Source of the DNA: Pochonia chlamydosporia 170
Taxonomy: Eukaryota; Ascomycota; Sordariomycetes; Hypocreales; Clavicipitaceae
Direction of reading: 5' to 3'
Length of the DNA stretch: 64,000 nucleotides
NCBI RefSeq assembly: GCF_001653235.2
Contig: NW_019154045.1
Span: 558,001-622,000, forward strand
Below, piece by piece: positions 57,569 to 64,000 of this stretch (position 1 is its first letter; each line of letters starts with the position of its first letter). A program made the position numbers and the translations under genes. The notes beneath the pieces are model-generated. The model was not told where the DNA came from and made no database searches. It saw only the letters and a list, made by a program, of their open reading frames with translations.

Positions 57569-58738
57569 ATGGGCAACCAAGTCCCGCAATCCATAATCAG
57601 GCTTTTTGGACCAGCTCCTTAGCCAGAAAGCTCCTTGAGACGATATCGCATTCTCGCGCCTCTTTGTCCCATTCGAGTTTCTCCAATTCATCTCGGCACA
57701 ATGTCATTTGGAACGGCTTGGGATCCCCATTTTGGTGGCGTGGACCGTGATGCAGCTTTCCAGGTGTTAGACGCATACTTTGCGGCGGGTGGAAACTTTC
57801 TTGACTGCGCTAATAGCTATACTGATGAACAATCTGAAACGATTGTCGGCGAGTGGTTACAAGATAGAGGGGTTCGAGACCGTATGGTCATCGCCACAAA
57901 ATTCACCCTGGATTACAAGTTCCACCAACATGGAAAGAACCAGGTTGTCAACTACGGTGGCAACTCCAAAGTATCCATGCATCTAAGCTTGCGAGATAGC
58001 TTAAAGAAGTTACAAACGGACTGGATTGACATATTTTACCTCCATTCATGGGACTACACCAGCGATATTGCAAGCATTATGGATGCTTTACATCTCTTGG
58101 TGCAGCAAGGCAAGGTTTTGTACCTGGGGATCTCAAATGCGCTTGCTTGGGTCGTATCAGCAGCAAACACATATGCTAAAGCTCAAGGGAAGACTCCATT
58201 CTCTGTGTATCAAGGCATGTACAATGTCACCCAACGCGACCTGGAGAATGACATTATACCAATGTCTCAAGCTATGGGACTGGGAGTTACCGCTTTTGGG
58301 GTGCTGGCATCAGGAAAGTTGAAAAACAAGTCGGCCATTGCGGAGCGAAAGCGGTTGGGCAGAGAAGTATTTCGACTTCTCCAATCACAATCCCCCGCAG
58401 AAGAGAATGCCTGCAAAGCCCTGGAAGCTATCGCGGAAGAATTAAAGGCCAACGCAGAAACTGTTGCAATTGCTTGGACGATGGCAAAGTTCCCCTACGT
58501 CTTCCCAACAATTGGAATTCGTGAACCAGAACAATTACAGGACGTAATGAAGGCAATATCGCTTCGACTCACTCCGGAACACATCACGCTGCTGGAGAAC
58601 TCGTGTCCATTGACGAAACCATACCCGCATTCTGTTCTTGGAGGAGACGCTGCACAGACTGGAAAGTTGATGGCAGCATTGGCTACACCGGCCACGGCGG
58701 ACATTGTAAAAACGAGCAAACCCATTGGTTATGAGTGA
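57569..58738 (+). pseudogene. Aldo-keto reductase with an in-frame TAG near the start
   Basis: From the ATG at 57569 the frame runs MGNQVPQSIIRLFGPAP, TAG (57620-57622), then PESSLRRYRILAP... and continues open to 58738 (390 codon positions). The part after the TAG contains the first strand VSPIHLGTMSFGTAW of the AKR barrel, so the lesion lies inside the expected N-terminus; the next ATG (57701) would delete that strand. Otherwise the enzyme looks intact: catalytic Asp and Tyr in NFLDCANSYTDEQSE, Lys in VIATKF, His in IFYLHSW, and the NADPH-binding C-terminal half. It resembles the AKR9 group of fungal reductases, such as norsolorinic-acid-reductase-like or aryl-alcohol dehydrogenases. An unseen intron could remove the TAG, since AG at 57621-57622 would suit an acceptor. 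It lies next to the sugar transporter and fuconate dehydratase. Confidence 0.8.
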
Positions 58739-58890
58739 ATTATAGTTAAATGAAGAACTGGCACGCAAACTCCAGTGATTGTGTTTGTTGTGGTTCCTGC
58801 CCTAGCTCATAATACGATTCGGTCACATTTCAGCCCTCCTTCAGGAATAGTGCAAGAATTAACAGAGAATAGACATTGAACGGAAACAAA

Positions 58891-61143
58891 CTAGACATCT
58901 TGTGAGGCTTGCATCCGAACTTTGTTTTGTATGGTTTCTTCATCAAATACAGTTAGTGCCTCACCGTGAGCCAAGTCCCGCTCAAATAAGGCGCCAATCT
59001 TTGTCGCCTCCTTGTCCAACATGGTAAATGGGGTTCGAGATTTGGCGAAGAGGAAATCCATTTCTTCCAATGTTTTACCAGCAGATTCCTACCATCATTC
59101 TCAGTCAGCTGGCTCGGTGAGGAGTGAGGCGGCATGAACATACCGGATAGAACATAAATACGACCACCGCCATCAAAAAACAAAGAGACATAAAAATAAT
59201 GTAGAGTTTCCAACTTGCATCCCCTGTCATCAGCCTGGCCGAGCAAATGGTAGCACAGAGTTTACATACCTAATCTCTTTCATTGCGGTTGGTATGTATA
59301 AGGCGAACCAAAAATTCTCAAACAATATCAGCTTGGTGTTCGAGAAAAGTGTATGAAGAAACCGCTGCGCTTACCACAAACCAGTTTGTCGCGGTTGTTA
59401 TTGACGTTGCACGACCACGCATACTCATAGAGAAGATCTCTGGCGGATACACCCAAGCAACACAAGCCCAGGTGATTGCGAACACGGCCACATAGACATA
59501 AACAAAGGCAATTACGGTTTGGGAAGCTGCGGGTGAAGAGAAGTCGAAATTGGTTTTTTGGGTTATTGGGTCATAGATGGGATTTCCTGGTTATTTCGGA
59601 TGTGTTAGTGTTACACCTGGGAGACAAAATGGAGTGTTTGGTAACTCTTGTCTCACCACCCGTTTTCATGACAACACCGATTATCAGCATTGAGATCCCC
59701 ATGCCAATACCACCAATGATCATGGGCCACCGACGCCCCCATTTGTCCATGTAGTACATGTTAGGATAAGTGAAGAGGTTAAGTACAACTCCTTGCAAGC
59801 CATTTGCTAGGAGAGATGATGAGGTCTCGCTTAGTCCGGCTTGTTGGAATAAAAAGACTGCGTAATACATAATTCTGCCAAGTGTTAGTGTGTGTAATAG
59901 AGGGTTCAAGGGCAATGCTGTACTCATACACATTGATACCAGTCATGGATTGCCAAAATTGCTGTCGACCGATTAGTGGTCTGAAAGCTGATTGCCACCT
60001 GCTTTGTGATGATACTTACTACTCCTATGCCAATCCACATGCGCCGCCTCTCGCTCCCTAACAAGAGATCGAAATAACTTGGCGGCGGATGGGACTTCTC
60101 AAAAGCAATCTTGGCTACGATCTCTGAAAATTCGGCGTGCACATAAGCATCGTCAATATCGCCGCCCGCATGGACTTGGGCAAGAACACGAAGAGCGTCG
60201 TCTTGGCGATCTTGTTGGATTAGCCATCTGGGCGATTCTGGCATGAACCACATGGTTATGTGTAGTGTGATGGTGGCCTAAATGAGTTTGCTTTTGGTTA
60301 TCTTCTTTGTCGACCTGGTAAAGCAGCGACAAATAATACTTACAACCATTTGCAAGCCCATTGGGAGCCGCCACGAAGCATCACTTCGAATGTGGCTGGT
60401 TCCGAACTGAATCCAAAAGGCGATAAGTATACCAAAGTTCACAAAGCACTGGAATATACTAATGATTCGTCCCCGAATCCTGAAGAGTGTCAGCCAAGAA
60501 TCGAGCAGTGGAAACAGTACGGCTTACTCTCGAGGTGCAATCTCGCTTTGATACATGGTTACCTATACCTATAAAGTTAGTGATAGCAACGGATGTGGCT
60601 AGGAAGCTAATTGTACCATCATAGTTAAGCAGCCATTGCCAAGACCATTGATGACTCGACCTGCGACGAGGGCTTCGACATTGTTCGCCGCACACGAAAT
60701 GGCACAACCAATGGTAAAAACGGTCGATCCTAACAAGATGGTGTACCTGCGGCCAAGTCGGTCTGCAAGAAATGCACCGGTCAGAAGAGACCCAGCGAAA
60801 GCTCCAGCCAGGATTGCTGCTGTGATGCCACCCTGTAAGAAGTTGCTTGGATGATGGAAGAATTCGAGAAACTGAGGCATCGCCAGGATGCCGCCTTTTG
60901 TTATTAACGAAAGATGTCCGTTAGTATCGAACAGTAGCAAATCAAATTCACACATACTCATTGAGCCGGTATCCTAGGTGAGGTTAGCAATAGTGCACGA
61001 CAAGCGAGATTAGAGCTGGGGACTCTCACATAGCCAAAAGCCAGCCCGCCAGTGCATGGCGCGATGCCATACAAGTAAACTTCCTAGGAGAGCTTGTAAG
61101 TTGTGACTACGTTTGTAGAGGTTATATGACATACCTTGCGCAT
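58891..61143 (-). CDS. MFS sugar transporter
   Basis: Thirteen exons, in phase, give 527 residues: 61143-61135, 61083-61030, 60973-60958, 60894-60617, 60562-60528, 60479-60344, 60277-60020, 59961-59930, 59874-59657, 59586-59375, 59316-59270, 59234-59144 and 59088-58891. Family signatures are GIAPCTGGLAFGYDTGSM at helix 1, ADRLGRRYTILLG, YQSEIAPREIRGR, MPESPRWLI (PESPRWL), QQFWQSMTGINVIMYY spread over two introns, DKWGRRWPMI and ESAGKTLEEMDFLF (PETKGxTLEEMD) at the C-terminus. It is a plasma-membrane sugar:proton symporter; the substrate may be L-fucose, L-rhamnose or another sugar, judging from the divergent dehydratase gene. The intron at 59269-59235 is only 35 bases if the frame is kept; a 46-base alternative (acceptor at 59224) breaks it. 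Confidence 0.88.
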
Positions 61144-61647
61144 TTTTGCTGTATATTAGTTAAAGTTGACGAACATATTTGGCGTTTCAAGCCGATCATT
61201 TACAAGACATCTCACCCTTTTAAAGCAATTTGTTCGTAATAAGTTGCAGCCCACAACCTGGTCCTCCAGGTTTGGCGCCACTCCAAAGAACCGAGTAACC
61301 GATGATGTCGCGATGATTGGCTCTTCAAAAGATGGCTCCCAATTTTGGATGATCAGCCACCGTGGCTAAAAGTCTGGTGGAGCTGCATTTTATTCAACTT
61401 GACGCTAATGTTTGGGATCCGGGGAAGGCTATGGTCATTTTACCGAAGAACCGATTAAAGATCAGGCATTGGTGCCATTGTTCGGACCATATGTGAAGTT
61501 GCTCACTTGACGGCTGACAATGGTTCAAGACGTATGAGACGTATAAGACGTATCTCATGGTGGCTCTTTTGAGTCTGCAAACTATGTTTAGAGGGACATT
61601 TTTTTAATCGTGCTGCCCATTTGAACTGTAGGACATCATTCGCCGTT
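61144..61647. promoter_or_regulatory. Shared promoter of sugar transporter and fuconate dehydratase
   Basis: The two genes diverge from this 504-base interval. Short frames inside it have no features. A common promoter would fit co-regulated sugar uptake and breakdown. Confidence 0.45.
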
Positions 61648-63238
61648 ATGGTAACCACGATGAATTGCAAAGAGCCAAAGTTATTAGATGGGGATAGCCA
61701 CGGCCATGGCAATAACTGGGTTCCTCAAACGTCTACAGACATATTCGATATCGTTATCACAGCATACGAAACACATGGTACGTACACCCTTCTCCAACTG
61801 ACGGAATTGAAGCCACTAACTAGCCAAGACCTGCGGTTTCCAACAAGTCTGGACTTGTCAGGGTCCGATGCCATGAACCCAGGACCGAATTACAGTTCAG
61901 CATACATAATCCTCAAAACAAACACTGCGTTGAAAGGGTACGGTTTTTCGTTCACTATTGGCAGAGGAAACAACCTCTGTACGGAGGCCGCAGGGATGAT
62001 AGCGGAAAGGCTAATTGGGAGGTCGCTTGGCGACTTGACACAAAAGATGGGCAAAACTTGGCGCCATCTTGTATCTGACTCACAACTGCGTTGGGTCGGC
62101 CCAGAGAAGGGTGCCGTGCATCTTGGACTCAGTGCATGTGTCAATGCGCTGTGGGATCTTTGGGGTCGCTTTCTGTCAAAACCGGTGTGGCAGCTGGTTG
62201 CGGACATGACTCCAGAAGAGTTCGTAGACTGCATTGACTTCCGTTATATTCTGGATGCCATTACTCCCGCCGAAGCGGTTAGGATATTGCAGCAGCAGCA
62301 GACGACCAAAGCAGCGAGACTCGAGGATGCAAGACTGAGCAGAGCTGTACCGGCTTATACCACCCAAGCCGGTTGGCTTGGCTTCTCTGACGAGAGAATG
62401 ATACAGCTTATTCGGTCTAACATTGATGCAGGCATGGACAAATTTAAGTTCAAGGTCGGTGGAAATCTGCAAGACGACAAACGCCGCTTGAAGATTGCAA
62501 GAGACGCAATTGGGTATGACAGAATGCTCATGATGGATGCGAATCAAGTCTGGAGTGTTCCGGAAGCCATTGAATACATGAGGGAGCTAGTACAATTTAA
62601 GCCCAGGAAAGTTGCAACTAGCACAGGACATTCCTATTTCGCAAACTAATAACATCTTGTAGCTTTATCGAGGAACCGACCTCTCCTGACGACATTCTTG
62701 GCCATGCAGCGATTCGCGCGGCGTTGAAGCCACATGGAGTTGGCGTTGCAACTGGAGAGCATTGTCAAAATCGAGTCATGTTTAAACAGTTACTACAGGC
62801 TGGCGCGATTGACTACTGTCAAATTGACGCCTGTCGGCTGGGAGGCGTAAATGAAGTACTGGCAGTCCTGCTGATGGCGAAGAAGTAAGTATCGACCCGT
62901 AAAGCGGTGTGGCTGGAACATGATGCTGATGTAGCAGATTTAATGTTCCCATTGTGCCACATAGTGGTGGTATTGGCTTGAACGAATACACGCAGCATCT
63001 TGCTTTGATTAACTATCTTTCTGTTTCGGGGGAGAAGAGCCTACTGGAGCATATCAACTCTTTCCGAGAGGTTTTGATCAATCCCGTAGAGACAAAGAAC
63101 GGCTACTTCGTCACACCGTACGAGGCAGGGTATAGCGTACAATACAAGCTGGATGCGATGGAACGATACGCATTTCCGAATGGCAGCTTCTGGACTAGCC
63201 CAGCCGGACAAGCAATTATCCACGGACCACAGGAGTAG
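61648..63238 (+). CDS. L-fuconate dehydratase (enolase superfamily) with an altered splice donor
   Basis: Modelled exons 61648-61777, 61829-62606, 62663-62884 and 62938-63238 give 476 residues. All mandelate-racemase-type residues of the fuconate dehydratase subgroup are visible: [15 protein letters not shown] at the capping domain, KFKFKVGG (Lys-x-Lys), MMDANQVW (metal Asp), [10 protein letters not shown] (Glu), ATGEHCQNR (Glu) and [12 protein letters not shown] (catalytic His). The enzyme converts L-fuconate to 2-keto-3-deoxy-L-fuconate. In intron 2 the only donor position that keeps the frame (62607) reads AG/GAAAGT instead of GTAAGT; the acceptor (62661-62662) and a CTAAT branch site are normal. 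Either the donor has mutated, making this a pseudogene or a low-efficiency gene, or a GA-AG intron is tolerated. It is divergent from the sugar transporter. Confidence 0.88.
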
Positions 63239-63268
63239 CTGACGCACATGGGAGGGCAACTAATGTAT

Positions 63269-64000
63269 TTAAGCTGAAGGAAAATCGTAAAAATACTCAA
63301 AGTCGTTTAACCAGTCCTCAATTCGAAACACATTTCCATCTGGTAGACCTGTAGTCTGGCCCATGGTTTCATTTGGAGGCTCATCACATAAGTTAGCCGT
63401 ATCACGAGGACAATCGGCAAATGCTACTAACTGTTCTGAGCCTGCAACGGCCGGCCAGCGGGATGACATTCTGTTACAAAACGTATTGCCAAGTTCTTGG
63501 CTTGGCCATGGCTGAATTGACCGAAGGTCGGTCAGCTGGGACGTGTTGGTCTCAAGATGGGACTGCAGCCATTGCCTGCTATTGTCGGCGTACTCGAAGC
63601 GGTTTCCACCTGTGTACGCCTTGCATATGGAATGCGCAAATATCTTGTGATAAAAGCTAGCATGCCAATACGTTCTTCCCAACTGCCCCAGTAGTGCCAT
63701 GCAAGTATTGAACTGGGTCAAATCGACTTGTGCAGTATTTGAAGCGTTTAGGCGGGCTTGTAAAAATTGAACTATAAGGGGAGGCAGAATGGCCGTGACA
63801 CTGAGGCGGTTAGCCGTCATTTGCGCTGTAGAGCTTTGCCGCCAAGTCGAAAGAACATACCATATTGTCGGTGCAAGGTGAATGGTGTCCAGCTCAATAA
63901 GTTGTCGAGCTAGGTGTGTTGAGGAGTTTGCTAATGCGACCACTTGTGGCAATGGCAGTTCTCCAGTCTTGTCTTGGGCGCAACCGTGAAAATGAAAGGA
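63269..64000 (-). CDS. C-terminal part of a fungal transcription regulator (cut by the window edge)
   Basis: The frame is open from the right edge to the stop at 63269, so the N-terminus with the presumed Zn2Cys6 domain is outside the window. Visible are the helices of the fungal-specific regulatory domain (LSVTAILPPLIVQFLQARL, FNTCMALLGQLGRTYWHASFYHKIF) and an acidic/aromatic C-terminal tail ending NVFRIEDWLNDFEYFYDFP, an arrangement typical of activation tails of Zn2Cys6 proteins. It directly follows L-fuconate dehydratase, in convergent orientation, and would be a fitting regulator of the sugar cluster. That role and the missing zinc cluster are inferred. Confidence 0.7.
   Translation of the reverse strand, partial: SFHFHGCAQDKTGELPLPQVVALANSSTHLARQLIELDTIHLAPTIWYVLSTWRQSSTAQMTANRLSVTAILPPLIVQFLQARLNASNTAQVDLTQFNTCMALLGQLGRTYWHASFYHKIFAHSICKAYTGGNRFEYADNSRQWLQSHLETNTSQLTDLRSIQPWPSQELGNTFCNRMSSRWPAVAGSEQLVAFADCPRDTANLCDEPPNETMGQTTGLPDGNVFRIEDWLNDFEYFYDFPSA

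Noticed and set aside
1..64000. tRNA, rRNA, CRISPR or intact transposase genes
   Set aside because: No tRNA-like B-box with matching stems, no array of regularly spaced repeats and no transposase or reverse-transcriptase motif could be found by eye.

Overview
The window is eukaryotic. Genes are split by short GT-AG introns (mostly 45-80 nt, CTAAT/CTGAC-like branch sites), intergenic spaces are long, and the families are those of filamentous ascomycetes: UstYa/DUF3328, HET, Zn2Cys6 and bZIP regulators, fungal ABCC, NCS1 and MFS transporters, DUF899, tannase and a fungal ADAM. A Sordariomycete, perhaps of the Hypocreales, is my best guess, but no ribosomal or other marker gene is present to fix it.

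Left part (about 1.7-14.7 kb): an MFS transporter, a UstYa-like oxidase on the minus strand, a 64-residue secreted peptide gene diverging from it, a large ABCC transporter and a multi-pass membrane protein. The oxidase/peptide pair shares one 0.6 kb promoter and is followed by an exporter. This resembles a small peptide natural-product (RiPP-like) cluster, with a precursor that lacks the repeats and dibasic sites of known dikaritin precursors. It is my main candidate for an undescribed system.

Middle (14.9-39.5 kb): secreted dipeptidyl peptidase IV, a secreted alpha/beta-hydrolase-like protein whose nucleophile elbow has lost its serine, a nitrilase-family amidohydrolase, a DUF899 thioredoxin-like protein, a membrane-anchored ADAM metalloprotease, a bZIP regulator, an NCS1 nucleobase-type permease and a HET-domain protein. 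Long gene-poor stretches separate them.

40.3-52.6 kb: a Zn2Cys6 regulator, a methyltransferase and an epoxide-hydrolase-like protein sit together; the last seems to lack its catalytic histidine. Then come a second Zn2Cys6 regulator whose zinc cluster is completed only by a GC-AG intron, a tannase/feruloyl esterase-type protein and a secreted, probably GPI-anchored protein.

52.9-56.8 kb is a TA-rich block, probably old repeats degraded by repeat-induced point mutation (RIP). It encloses one GC-normal reading frame for a secreted proline-rich protein.

57.3-64.0 kb: an aldo-keto reductase, a sugar MFS transporter, L-fuconate dehydratase and the 3' part of a fungal regulator form what looks like a deoxy-sugar or acid-sugar catabolic cluster. 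It shows lesions: an in-frame TAG near the reductase start and a GT-to-GA change at a dehydratase splice donor. All splice models are mine by eye, from reading-frame continuity and family conservation; no transcript data were available.
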